DNA from: Lasiosphaeria ovina
Taxonomy: Eukaryota; Ascomycota; Sordariomycetes; Sordariales; Lasiosphaeriaceae
NCBI GenBank assembly: GCA_033439765.1
Contig: JAULSN010000003.1
Coordinates: forward strand, 2,914,001 to 2,978,000
Direction: 5' to 3'
Length of the DNA: 64,000 nt
In this document: one piece after another, positions 1-10,848 of the stretch
Layout of the letters: each line of letters opens with the position of its first letter
How positions within the stretch are numbered: position 1 is the first letter of the stretch
Program-made: the position numbers and the translations under genes
The notes under the pieces: model-generated
The model's database searches: none
Seen by the model: only the letters and a program-made list of their open reading frames with translations
What the model was told of the DNA's origin: nothing

Positions 1-1714
1 GGATCCACTGTCACGTCCTGCACGAGATATGTTGCGCGGTTGGCTAGAGGTGTGTGACCGGCACCAAGACTGCCGCTCCAGCGGCGACAAGGTGCTTCCG
101 AAACGGCTTGTTGACATCGGCGACGGGGCCAATCCCACGGTTAAAATCATCTCAGCTACTGAAGACCACCGCTACCTGGCGCTTAGCCACTGCTGGGGGT
201 TCGGGAAGAAGCCCCTTAGCACCATTAGGGCCAACGAAGCATCTATGAGGCTTGAGATACCGTGGGAAGCACTGCCGCTATCTTTCCAGGACGCAATTAG
301 GGTCACGAGGTGGCTCGACGCCCGCTACATCTGGATCGACTCGCTGTGTATCCTCCAAGATGACGACCAGGACTGGCAGGAAGAGTCAGCAAAGATGGCG
401 GGCATATTCAGCGGGTGCCATCTTTCCATCGCAGCTAGCCGAGCCTCGAGCTGCGACGAGGGATTTTTGCAGGTCCGGAACGAGGGCCGGTGGGTCATAA
501 CAAGCACGTACCAGGGGACTCCGCTGGTCGTGTTCGCGAGAGACAGCACTGGCCACACGGTTTTAAAGGGTGTAGTTCCCTTCCCTTGGTTCGAGCTACC
601 ACTCTTCCATCGAGCATGGTGTTTCCAGGAGCGTCTCCTAGCTCCCCGGACCCTTCACTTCGCTCGCGACGAGTTATTCTTCCAGTGTCGGACAGAAGAT
701 CAATGCGAATGCAGCGGCCGCAGCGCATGGAAGCGTGGGAAGCAGCACTGCTATGCTTAATATGCAGCGATTGTCCCCTGGGAGAGCTGCCAGATCCGTG
801 CGTTTGGAGGGCAAGAACGCAGACACCTTGACCAGGACTCCAACGGTGATGAAGAAGCAAGTATCTCATCTACGGGAGAGTCCAGCACGCCAGAGAGTCT
901 TCTAGGGAGGACTGCGGGTGCTTTTGTCCAAAGACTTTACGAACCTCAGGGCGACGTTGCCGAGGACCAGGAAACACCAATCCGCTTTGGTCAGCTGTGG
1001 GGCGATGTCGTGTCCGAATACACCTCTCTTAACATCACGTATCAACAAGACGTGCTGCCAGCAATCTCCGGAATTGCTAACCTGATGCTGGCACACTCTC
1101 CCGGTCGCTACTTTGCCGGGCTCTGGGAGCTTGATATCCACTATCTTCTTGCCTGGAACTCTGACCTGGAAGAAGGCAGGTGCTATCGACCGCAAGAATA
1201 CACCGCGCCGTCGTTTTCCTGGGCGTCCCGCTTCGGGCAGGTCTTTTTCTCATGGCAATGTCGTATAACCCGCGTCTGCGTTGTCCTCGATATCAGATGC
1301 GAGGCCAATGGAGCAGACCCGTACGGACGGCTCCTCCCGGGGGGGTACATAGTCCTACAAGGCAAGCTCATATCTGGCACCATCAAAAGTTGCCTTACAG
1401 ACACTACTTGGAGGTATTCACTCACAGGCTGGGATCCTAATATGGAAGATAGCCCAGCAAACCCACAGTTTGATACCGAAGAAGATGAGAAAGATATCCA
1501 ACAAGGCATCGAGACCAGGGTCTATTACTTTGACTTGTTTCGCGAAACGGATTGGGTCGATGAGGAGGAGAACGGGATCGGTAATGAGTACGCTCACAGT
1601 ATTGTCTTAAGAGACGGGGATGAACCCGGGACATTCAGACGTATTGGTACGGCATTCGATATACCGGCTGTGGCTTTTGATTGTGTACCGGATGTAATAG
1701 TTAAAATCGTGTAA
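1..1714 (+). pseudogene. HET-domain (heterokaryon incompatibility) protein, 5' end outside window, one in-frame stop
   Basis: HET proteins are fungal allorecognition factors whose HET domain can trigger cell death after non-self contact. Seen here: the frame is open from the left edge, and the first ATG at 29 is probably internal because HET proteins usually have more sequence before the domain. It carries the HET core motifs in order: YLALSHCWG, then WIDSLCILQDD, a CHLSIAAS segment, and RAWCFQERLLAPRTLHF. A TAA at 758-760 interrupts the frame. The same frame then stays open to 1714 and encodes the usual post-HET region (SEYTSLNITYQQD, FAGLWELDIHYLLAW, APSFSWAS). A 33-bp GT-AG segment (735-767) would remove the stop in frame, but it is shorter than normal fungal introns. 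I therefore favour a nonsense mutation, or less likely a truncated allele or sequencing error. The family is certain; loss of function is inferred. Confidence 0.75.
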
Positions 1715-2312
1715 TAGTTTCAGGAAGAAAACTATATATTCATGGCCGCCCAATCCTCTTTTAGGCCAAATTGAGCCCAAATGAAGTGTTTGTCAGTCCT
1801 CCTCGAAACATGCTGCGAGATATCTTGTATCACTAGCGTTGGGATCTTGAAACTAATCAGTTATTATCGTTTGGTTGTAGATATAATGGCAAGAGATACA
1901 AACGCGTGGTTCCAATTCTCTTACATTCAGTCCATCGAGACACCCTGGTTACTAATTATTTTCTTACATTGTTTGCTACCCCAATCCCCCATGCTCGCAG
2001 ACTGCCTCATGAGACATCAATGCTCTCATTATTAGGAAACTCCAGGTGCCTGAGACAAGTTTGTTTATTTAGAACGGCCCTTCGACGTCTCGCCTTTGCC
2101 GTTGTAGTGGCAAACTCTTGAACTGGTCGAGCAATGAATACATGGGATGGGACTCGTACTGCATGTATTCATGAAGGGTATATTTGCCCACATTTCACCG
2201 AGCCACAACCCGAAATGTTTTCCGGATTGCCGTTGTCTACAACATCCCAGTTCTGATTCACGCGCCAGCAGCCGCAATAACAACAATAACATCGCCTTGA
2301 CCAAAGTCAATC
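1715..2312. other. intergenic
   Basis: No supportable gene. This is the 3' flank of the HET gene and the upstream region of the small gene at 2313. Short open frames here have no recognisable motif and no convincing start context. Confidence 0.5.
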
Positions 2313-2784
2313 ATGCTTTCTCCTCCAACCAATGTGTATGTCACCTTCGGGGATTCAAATTCCAACTACCAGAATCTCCTGTTCAACGCCAAGGACTGCC
2401 CAGACTTGGAGGTAAGTACTCTGACACAATATCAGTGTTGGCCCCTGATGTAGCCTCCATTCCACTTCTCGCCCTCCGAGATGGTTTGCTATACATCCCC
2501 TGGCCGCACGATTAAGAAAGCTGAGTAGAAACAATTAACTGACATGCAACGTTTCTTGGATGCAGACACTTTTAGAGAAAGTCCAACAACGCCAATCGCC
2601 GGCGGACCGCAGGCTTTGGGCGCCCTTCATCGGCGGGCCCGGCGAGCGGACCAGGATGGTCCACCTCATAACTTACACCAACACGTACGACTACGTCAAG
2701 GTCACTAGCGCAACGTATCCTTACCAGCTCCAGCGCCCCCAGCCCAGCGGTTGTCTTTATTTGCTCATGAAAACGACTCCCTGA
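2313..2784 (+). CDS. small hypothetical protein, two exons
   Basis: I do not recognise this family. The model is exon 1 at 2313-2411 (33 codons from ATG) and exon 2 at 2566-2784, giving 105 residues. The intron 2412-2565 has a consensus GTAAGT donor right after a complete codon, a CTGAC branch-like motif and a TGCAG acceptor, so it is phase 0 and both exons stay open. The N-terminus reads MLSPPTNVYVTFGDSNSNYQ. The remainder is mixed polar with several Tyr and Thr residues (LITYTNTYDYVKV). No signal peptide, membrane span or metal motif is visible. The splice signals are the main support. The gene could continue or end differently if a second intron exists downstream. Confidence 0.45.
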
Positions 2785-3059
2785 TGCTGGCGCGGCAGGC
2801 CGTTAGGCCGGGGGTCTCGTCAAGCGCTTTTGAGGATAACGATTGATCGTGATGTCAGGACTTTGCAAATGGTGATGGAGTGACTAGGCCATGGGTTCGG
2901 GACATGAGAGACAGAAAGTCCGTGGGGGGGGGGGGCTGTGAGCGAAGAAAGAACCAGACAGTAAATAATTCATTGACGAGGATCACCCCCTTTCCGGTCG
3001 CTAGCAATCATTCGACCATCGTTACAGTCCACAACATGCCACCCACTACGCCTGACCTG

Positions 3060-3698
3060 CTAACACTGCTGCACCTGCAAGTAGAGCCCCAGCGACGCCG
3101 TCGCGTTCCCGGGCTGGATATCCTGGCGCCAAAACACCCACTGGGCCTCTGTGATCCACTCGGGGATGCGCACGAACACGTCGGTGCCGATCTGCGCGCA
3201 GGGCTCGGCGTGGATGACCTGGGTGCCGGGGTGGATGGCGTTGACGCCGTACGGGCCGGGCTTGAGGGCGAAGCCGGCGAGGCCGTCGCCGGGCGCGTAG
3301 GGCGCGGCGGGGTCGACGCCGTAGAAGGCGAGCAGCACGGGCGCCGTGTCCGCCGGCAGGCCCTGCAGGATCAGGTGCCCGAACTCGGCCGCCGGCAGGC
3401 TCAGCACCCAGGCGCACGTGCCCGTGCTGGGCGGCGCTGGGTTCGTGAAGCGGACTAGGGACCGGTACCCCGTGCCGTCGGCGTTGAGCGCCGCCTCGAA
3501 GAACGGGAAGAAGGACGTCCCCGGCGTGGTTGGTGGTTGCCACATGTCGAACAGGATCACGTCGGACGGCGCAACGATCGTTGTTGTGCACTGCCGCGCC
3601 GAGATTGGTTCGCCTGCCGAGGCGGCGGATGCTGCGGTGGCGAGGAGGGTCAGGCCGAGGCCCAGGGCCCGGGTGTAAAGGATCAGGAGGTTCACCAT
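3060..3698 (-). CDS. putative secreted protein
   Basis: Intronless 212-residue frame. The ATG at 3698 is preferred because the open frame upstream of it offers only a TTG. The protein begins with a typical signal peptide: MVNLL, a Leu/Ala-rich core, then an Ala-rich ASAASAGEP cleavage region at about residue 25-30. The mature part is Pro/Gly/Ala-rich with few cysteines (RQCTTT near the N-terminus, TGTCAW, EPCAQ, and a C-terminal QQC), compatible with two disulfides. It resembles, weakly, the secreted beta-sandwich proteins of filamentous fungi annotated as But2-like, but I cannot confirm that family. No catalytic motif is visible. Likely an extracellular or cell-wall protein of unknown role. 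Confidence 0.6.
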   Translation of the reverse strand: MVNLLILYTRALGLGLTLLATAASAASAGEPISARQCTTTIVAPSDVILFDMWQPPTTPGTSFFPFFEAALNADGTGYRSLVRFTNPAPPSTGTCAWVLSLPAAEFGHLILQGLPADTAPVLLAFYGVDPAAPYAPGDGLAGFALKPGPYGVNAIHPGTQVIHAEPCAQIGTDVFVRIPEWITEAQWVFWRQDIQPGNATASLGLYLQVQQC

Positions 3699-4433
3699 GG
3701 TGGTGCTTTTTGGTTGCAACCAGCTGACGAGAACGTGTGGTTTGTTGGTGCTTTGCCGGTTCTAAATTTTTCCCAGCTCAGGAGAGGACGTTGAGCATGG
3801 TTTCTGCTTTGGCCCATATTTCGGCCATGGCAGCCCGCCGCTTTATACTCCGCGCCGATGTCAAGGTCCCTTCAGACAATCTCGAGAACAACAATATCTC
3901 GTAATTGAATCACCCTGTGACAGTCGATATTCAGCTCGACCAGGTATCTCTACCTTGTCTGCCTCATAATGTCCGTCGCCAAGACCCAGAAACAGCTACT
4001 TTCCGAGAATACGAGGCCGATCACCTCACACTATTGACCGTTGCATGACGGGGATGCTACGCTGCGGTGCAGCGGACAGGCGACAGCGGCGCTGTGAATG
4101 GACGTTGCTTGGCGGCACAGCGGCTGCCAAGAGGCGGTGCGGTGAGTATTCCGTTCTTTAAACGGGGGAAAATACCACCTCGAGGGAATGGCTGCAACAT
4201 TTGTTCCACTAGGATATCAATCACCTGTCACCTATAATCCAACCAGCATTGGGTCACGCCAAGACATGAGCAGAGATGTGACGAAGGGCATCCGAGCACA
4301 AGCTGTATTCCGTACCTGAGTTTCCACACGATTCTTGGGTGTAGTCCGCACGAGACAAACACCGGTGCAAAACCAAAACAAACCAACCCCCCCCCCCCGC
4401 CTCAGCGAAACCTACACATTTCGCAGCCATGCA
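3699..4433. other. intergenic, divergent-side flank of the secreted protein and 3' flank of the methyltransferase
   Basis: No gene seen. It holds the promoter region of the minus-strand secreted-protein gene and a C homopolymer near 4389-4399. No repeat or RNA gene was recognised. Confidence 0.5.
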
Positions 4434-5093
4434 TCAATTAACAATGGCCAGCAAGAACCCGTCGACCTCATTCTCCGCGCTCTTCTGCTGAAAGACAGTC
4501 GGGACCAGCGTGGCGCGGACCCGTTCGTCCCTCCCGACCCTAGTAACAAGCGACTCCTTGGTCCTGTCCAGCGTCTCATTCTCGACCAGCGCGCGAACAA
4601 CATTATCGACATAAATGGCGCCGCGGGGGCGCGTCAGCTTGACGGCCCAGTCAAAGTACTCCCACTGGGTCTCCCAGCTGGCGTCGATGAAGACGAAGTC
4701 GAAGACGCGGCGCTCGGCGGCGAGGCGGGGCAGCACCTCGAGGGCGTCGCCGAGCAGGATCTCGACGTCGAGGCCCTTGACGTTCTCGAGCGCGATGTCG
4801 CGGCGGCGCGCGTCGATCTCGATGCCCGTGACCCGCGCGCCCGCCTCGGCGAACCAGACGGTCGAGTAGCCGCCCAGCACGCCAATCTCGAGCACCGACT
4901 TGGCGCCCACCAGCTGCGCCTGGATCGCCAGCAGCTGGCCCGCGAGCGGCGTCACCTGGATCGGCGGCAGGCCGTGCGCGGCCGAGTTGGTCAGCGCATT
5001 GTCGAGCCGCGGGTTGGGCGGGAGGAGGCTGTGGGTGGCGAGCGCTATGACGGCGCTGGTCTGGGCTACGTTGAAGGGGGCGTCTTGTGCCAT
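4434..5093 (-). CDS. SAM-dependent O-methyltransferase (caffeoyl-CoA OMT / Methyltransf_3 type)
   Basis: Intronless 219-residue protein with an ATG at 5093, a normal length for this family. It is expected to transfer a methyl group from S-adenosylmethionine to a hydroxyl, often a catechol, on a small molecule in the cytosol. Motifs seen: the glycine-rich SAM site VLEIGVLGGYST (about residues 67-78); the acidic IEID after strand 2 (91-94), which contacts the ribose; LLGDALEVLP (113-122); FIDASWETQWEYF (135-147), which contains a metal-binding Asp in the family; and YVDNVV (161-166), the second metal-ligand region. The C-terminal FLLAIVN is also typical. The substrate is unknown and no biosynthetic cluster surrounds it, so a role in detoxification or general secondary metabolism is only inferred. 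Confidence 0.9.
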   Translation of the reverse strand: MAQDAPFNVAQTSAVIALATHSLLPPNPRLDNALTNSAAHGLPPIQVTPLAGQLLAIQAQLVGAKSVLEIGVLGGYSTVWFAEAGARVTGIEIDARRRDIALENVKGLDVEILLGDALEVLPRLAAERRVFDFVFIDASWETQWEYFDWAVKLTRPRGAIYVDNVVRALVENETLDRTKESLVTRVGRDERVRATLVPTVFQQKSAENEVDGFLLAIVN

Positions 5094-6018
5094 GGCGGGC
5101 GGGGATGTCGTGATGTGGGTGGTTGTGTGTTTGGCACGGGTCGATAAACAGGCTGAATATTCCGTCTGGCGCTTTGGGTTGGATCTTATTTATGTCGAGA
5201 CAGGTCGGACATCCGAGCGCTCGGCCGAGCCTAAGGGCCGCAATTATGACTCCTCTCCCAGGGAGTCTGGTGAAGGAGTGGGTTGATTATGTTGGCGCCC
5301 ATCATTGGCTGCAGCGTACTGCGGCGGTGATATGCGGAGAAGTGGTAAAGCTAAGCTGTTATGGAAAGGTCAATAAAATATACATACACCGAGCGGCCGG
5401 CAAAGGACGCGTCAGCCGAGTACGCATTGCGCAATGGCAAGCTGTTCCTTTCACAAGTTTCGTGCGTCGACCTTCCATGTCGCAAGAGCCCGACGACGCA
5501 AGGGGTCGCCAGTCGAGGAAGGTCGCTCCACAGATCGCCACCAAAGGATTTGCCAAGACGGCTTCCTGCTAAGATTTGAGTCGCCTTTGTCAGCACTTTG
5601 GCCAGATGACATAGGTTCCTCGGATCTCCGAGAAGGACAGAACTTATTTCGTGATGTTATTGCCGTGCCCTTCTTCATTAGGTGCTTTCATTCCGATATA
5701 TTGTTCGATAGAGATTTGCAGTTACGTCCGTAGGCCTGACTTGGTACTCACGATTATTGCCAAATCAGCTCGACTGCAAAGGTTGATAGTTTGTAATTGC
5801 GTATAGTTGACCAACACCAAACTTGTCACCGAGGAAAAGATTCTTCAGCGCGTATGAGACCAACAGGCCAGCATTGCGGGACGGGGAAATAAGAATAAGC
5901 GAATTGGGCTAATGAACCAAGTTATCTGCTTCCGAGGAGTTGTTGAAATGCCATAGTAAACGGACAGAATACTCTTCGAGATGAAATTCTTACAAAATCC
6001 CTCGCCGTCTGCCGGCAC
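5094..6018. other. intergenic
   Basis: Promoter side of the methyltransferase and 3' flank of the NLR gene. Overlapping short frames on both strands at 5350-5730 are mutually exclusive and show no known motif. Nothing else seen. Confidence 0.5.
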
Positions 6019-9000
6019 TTATTCCCACCATTCTCGCCTCAGATTCTCCAGCCAGGCCCTGCGCACCGTAACGCCGTGTTCGAACGACTGCGCCGCGACG
6101 TGTCTGGCCTCTTCGGGGATGGGCCAGGCGCGGTAGAAGTCGTGTGCGGGATTGCACTGGCGCTCGACCATGGTCTGGCGGTCTTCCGCGTCCCTGAGCA
6201 GCGCCAGGCACTCGGCACACCAGTTGACGTTGTTGCAGCACACCTCGCACACGTGCAGCTCCGAGACCTCGCCGATGCTCCTCTTGCAGTTGCTGCAGGC
6301 GTACGAGGCCGACACGTGCTCAATTATCAGCCGCAGCTCGCGGGCTTCTTTTCCGGGCTCTGCTTCCTCGGCTTCCTTCGTTGTTGCCGTCTCAGGCCCC
6401 GCAGCCTCTCCAGCTTCTGCAGCTTCTGCAGCTTCTGCAGCCTCTGCAGCCTCTGCAACCTCTCCAGCATCTGCCTGCTCCTCGATTTTGTTCTGGCTTG
6501 CCTTTACTTCGGCCTCGACAGACTGGAACAGGATGGCCAAGATGGCGCCCGCGTTGGCCCTGTCACCGGCATGAAAGAGGGACACTGCCAGGCTGGATAT
6601 TCCAGCCGTGTCATTAGTCGGATCGTCGTCGTCTATCGTGTTCATCTCGTCGAGGAGACGTGTCCTGAAGCATTTTCGCCACTTGGACTCGTCGGCGCGC
6701 TTGTGATCCCGCAGCCACCGTCCCCACAGCATTGCCGGGTAGTCGGCGCGGAAGAGATCGAAGCCCTCATAGTCGTCGCCAAAGCCCGTCGGCGCGTCGA
6801 TGGCTAGCTGTTTCAGCTTGTCGGCGCCGGGTGGGCGCGTCTTGGGGTCGCTGGCCCACGCCGCGACGGCCGTGTCGAAGTAAAGTTGGGCCAGAAGGTT
6901 TCGCGCGTCCTTGCGCTCTACTGCGAACGAGATCTGGAAGCTCTCATCCTTCTGCAAGAGCCGCCTGAGGAACTTCTCGAGAAGCTCTATCGCCTGTTCC
7001 TCGAGACCGTAATAGGTGTACTTGAAACGGCCCATCTTGTACGGCAGCCAAACCTTGATCAACTCGCGGTCGTCCTCGTCAACAATCGTTAGGGCCTCGT
7101 CGAGCGAGTCGAGGACGAACTGCGGCCTGCCTTCCTTGGCGCATCCCCAGCCAATGTCAGAGAAGATGTCCTCGCCATACACGAAGAGACGGGTCAGCAG
7201 CAGGATATCAGTGCCGCTCCCGGACTCGATAGACCACGAGGTCATATAATCGAGAGTGGCGACCATCTCAGCCGAATTTTCGTGACTATGCAATTCAGCC
7301 AGGTACGTGGTTGAAGCCAAGATGCACGAGTCATCCGCCTTGAAGCCTGCTTTGGCGGCCTCGAAGGCATCGTCGGTGAGGCCAAGTTCATTGGCCCACT
7401 CGGTGATCCTTGGGTAAAGGTACCCCAAAATCCAAGGCATGGATGCTGGAAGCGCGTCGATGGCCTTTTTCTGCCAAGAGATGGCGTCGCTGAACTGGCC
7501 TTGCTCGCCAGCACAGCGCGCGAGTCCTTCAAGTGCCACCCAGGCCTCTGGGTAAAGTTCAATGGCACTGCGGTAATGCGCAACGGCACCCTCGTAGTTC
7601 ATACCCATCATTAGAGACCACCCAAGCAGCGTATGCCAGTGGACATCGTGCTCGAGTCCGGCGTAGGTCGCCATTTGTTCGAGGCGCTCTGGTGTCAGCG
7701 ATTCCAAGTCGCCGACGAGGTTAACCTGCTCGGGAGGTGGTTGGCCCCCTTCCATCTGATGATTGAGCACAAAATTGGTCAGTAACTACTACAACTGGGA
7801 TGTCTTGGAATACGACAAAGTAGGTTGTAGTTCCAGCGGAATGCTTACCCAGGTCAGCCAGCCGTGTACCAGCCAGGCGGGAAGCTCTCCCTTGTCAAAA
7901 TACGTAGGGCTGTCAAAGCTTGGGCGAGATAGCCACAGCTTCGACGCAGTCAACATGGCGGGTTGAATAAAGTCCTTCAGAGATCGGGACGCGTCCAGCA
8001 TCCAGGTAATGGCGTCGTCGTCACAGTTTGTGTGATGGCGAAACGACTCGATGCTTCCTAGCCACGATTGGACAAGCTTCAAGTACTTGTCGGTTGCCGC
8101 CCAAAGCCTCCACAGCTCGCTGCTGGAGCTGTGGAACTCGTCGTATTGGGTCACAGACCTAATCAGGCATTCGGTTCCCTTGCTCGTCCCAAAAAGCCAG
8201 TGGAGGCCCTCGATGATTTGTCCCGCCTTCTCCGGCGGCACCGTTGCGGGATCGACGCCCTCGAGATGGAATGGCAGATGGCAGAGCGGGTAGTCGCAAA
8301 GGAACCGCCAATCGTCCTTCAAAGAAAGCTCGAGCTGGAATATCTCAAGGCAGGTAATTGTGATATCAGCGTGCACATCGTCAACACCTGGGATGATAGA
8401 AAGCGGTGGACTTTTCCTCGTCAATGCACTCCCTTCGCGGACAAGAAAGTCCCGGATACGTGTGTGGCAGAAAGCAACCTTGGTGCGCTGTTTGTTTGCG
8501 TCTGCCGACAGGTGGGAGAGCAAGTCCTCGACATCTGCGTCGGGTGCGTCGCCGCCTCCTATCGACTCAAGGTTTGGGAGTGAGTCGGTTCGTCCTGTTC
8601 GGGCAACGGAACTAGACGAGGTGCTGAAAATGTCGTCGTCGTCATCGTCGTCAGAGCCGACCTCGGTGTCGCTGGTCCCATTGTTATCCTTATCGCTGTC
8701 GTAGGAAAAGTCAAAGTCCTTGTCCTCGTCTGCCTGGGAATCTGCGCCACCAGAACTAGACTCGAGCCCCTCCTGATCCTCCCCGCCTTCGGTCTCACCA
8801 TCGACCTCGGTTTCGCTGCCATTCGTTTGTATGTCATCTGGATCAAGGTCGTTGGGAAATTTCAGCTCGAAAACAGATGAAATTTTTCCGCGCGTGTGTT
8901 TCCAGAGGAAGTAATTAGGCTTCCGGGCTGGCAGGCTTGTGACGAGGTCCAATTCTCCAAACAAAAGGGGTCGCCGCGCATGGGCCATGAACATTAGCAT

Positions 9001-10848
9001 CTTTCGAAGCACGTGCTGGTCTAGCTCTTCGTCTTTAGCCAGCCGGTCAAAGACGGACCAGATCATTTTGTCGAGCGTCGACGGGGGGTTTGCCAGAATG
9101 GCTTCGACCTGGGGCAGGTCCTTGTTCATCAGGCCGTCCAGGAGTAGTTTGGCCCACAGGAATACTCCGTCGGCACCTTCGGAAACCTTCTTCATGATCT
9201 TGCTCCCCACCTGATTAGCCTTTTTCAGGCCGCCATTCTTTATCTTGCGCATTTCTTGAAGAATTTGAAGCTCCTCGAGGCGTTTCCGGATGTAGCTATC
9301 GATATCTTGACGATTCTTGTTGGAGGATACTTCGATAAAGAAGGTCTTCTCCAGCCGCTTGAAGTCCATGTCGCTCCGAAGAGAACCCCGGCCGATAATG
9401 GCCAAGTATATGCCGTTGCCTCCTCTTGGCGTCTGCGACGATACCAGGTCATGCATAAGCCCAAGAATGGTGTACCTTGTCTCAGCGGTAGCTTCATCCA
9501 GGCCATCGATGACGATTGTGACGGCACGCTGGTTCAGTGCGCCGTCGGGATTATAGTAGTAGCCGAGAAACAGATTCTCCCAAGTCAAATCCGGTGTGAT
9601 GGTCCGGGCCCGCTGACGACAAACAAGCATGGCGTGCTTCCGGAAAGCCAGGTCCTGTGTAGCTATCTGCCAGGCCAAAGTCTTCAGGATGATATTGGCG
9701 TCGCGCAAGCTCTCGCTATTCTCCTTGACAAAGAAGTAGGCCACCGCATCGCGTCCGCCCTCGCGCTCGCTCTTCTCCTGCAGTAATTGTGTCAACCGCG
9801 TGGATAGGAAACTCTTTCCGGAACCCGGTCCGCCAAAAATCCAAAGGATTGTAGCTTCACGGCGTATCCAGGGGCTGAAAAACGGCTCCGTCTCCAGCCA
9901 GGCGCCCGTGCCCTTGAGGAGTGATCGCTCGTTCCTGATGAGTATTTCCTCGACATCAGCGTGCGCTGGAGGGCTGCATAGCGTGTTCCTCAACCGGTTC
10001 TCGTCCTCGACCTGAGATTTCTTGTCCTTTTCATCCTCGAGAGTGTCGAGGACTTTGTTTACGGTATCATTTGTAGCCTTGGACAGGTCCTCGGTCCTCT
10101 GCGCTGTTGCGTAGGTAACTCCGAGCACGTATCTCTGTTCGCTGCCCAGCAGCTTGTTCAGGTCGTCGATCAGCTTCTTTGTGGCCGCATCCTTGCCCAA
10201 GAAGGTCACACGCAAGTACTCTCGAAAGCGGCGTTCGCGGATGAGTCTCTGGGAGCGGCCGATAACTTTGAGGATGACGGCCAGAATGGCAACAATCTTG
10301 CGGCGCAGGACGTGGTCGAGGCGGGTCTCTACATATTGACCTAAGCGTTCCGAAAACTCCTGCAGCTCACGGAACAGCTGCTCTACCCAGTCGTATGCGT
10401 TGCTGACGTCGTCGCAAGCCTTTAAGAGATGAACGACGGCGCCCAAGACGGCGCTAGAGGCAGTGCCGTAGTCAGCGACCGAGGCAGGCGTCGTAGCAAT
10501 GCTGGCAATGGCCGAGATGGGCGCGACGAAGCTCTTCAGCGCCGACATCAGCCGCTCGTTCTTGTGGCGGTAGGCAGAGAAGGCAGCGTCCGATGCCTCG
10601 ATGTGCTTGGCCACGTCGTCGACGCTCTTGATCTTGGCCAGCGCCTGGACCTCGGCAGGAGAGAGCGTCTTTTGCGTATCGCGCGTGTACTCGGCGACGG
10701 CATCCTGCCTGTGGCGCGGTTAATCAGTTCTATCCACGCCTCTTCTCTTCTCCCTTTTGCGGGATGCTCGGGCTGCGAGGAGTCGTCCGTCGAGCACATA
10801 CCACATTTGGGCGAGTTCATCCCCGCTTTGATCCATCTCCTGATCCAT
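6019..10848 (-). CDS. NLR-type STAND receptor: Goodbye-like N-terminus, NACHT NTPase, TPR repeats, C-terminal zinc-finger-like module
   Basis: Reconstructed from three exons: 10848-10802, 10708-7849 and 7755-6019. The two 93-bp introns (donors GTATGT and GTAAGC, a CTGAC branch point in the second) keep frame and give 1547 residues. The N-terminus (LAQMWQDAVAEYTRDTQK, about residues 12-29) resembles the Goodbye domain of fungal STAND proteins. NACHT: Walker A GGPGSGKS at 308-315 and Walker B TIVIDGLDEA around 413-422. Residues about 636-709 form an acidic, Ser-rich linker. The third exon carries helical TPR-like repeats, then an Ala-Glu repeat (about 1398-1421). It ends in a Cys/His module (C1456-x2-C1459, C1472-x2-C1475, C1482-x2-C1485, C1503, H1507) that looks ZZ- or MYND-like. 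Such receptors sense non-self and oligomerise to start a cell-death or defence response. Splitting it into two genes is the alternative, but the in-phase intron argues against that. Confidence 0.85.
6403..6475 (-). repeat. in-frame Ala/Glu-coding short tandem repeat inside the NLR gene
   Basis: A 9-bp unit (CTTCTGCAG and variants such as CCTCTGCAG on the plus strand) repeats about six times. It encodes an AEA-type run between the TPR region and the zinc-finger-like module. Perfect in-frame repetition suggests length variation between strains. Confidence 0.7.

Noticed and set aside
735..767. 33-bp GT-AG segment that would remove the in-frame stop of the first HET gene
   Set aside because: It keeps phase, but it is shorter than any convincing intron in this window (57 bp minimum) and lacks a good branch point. 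A nonsense mutation is more likely.
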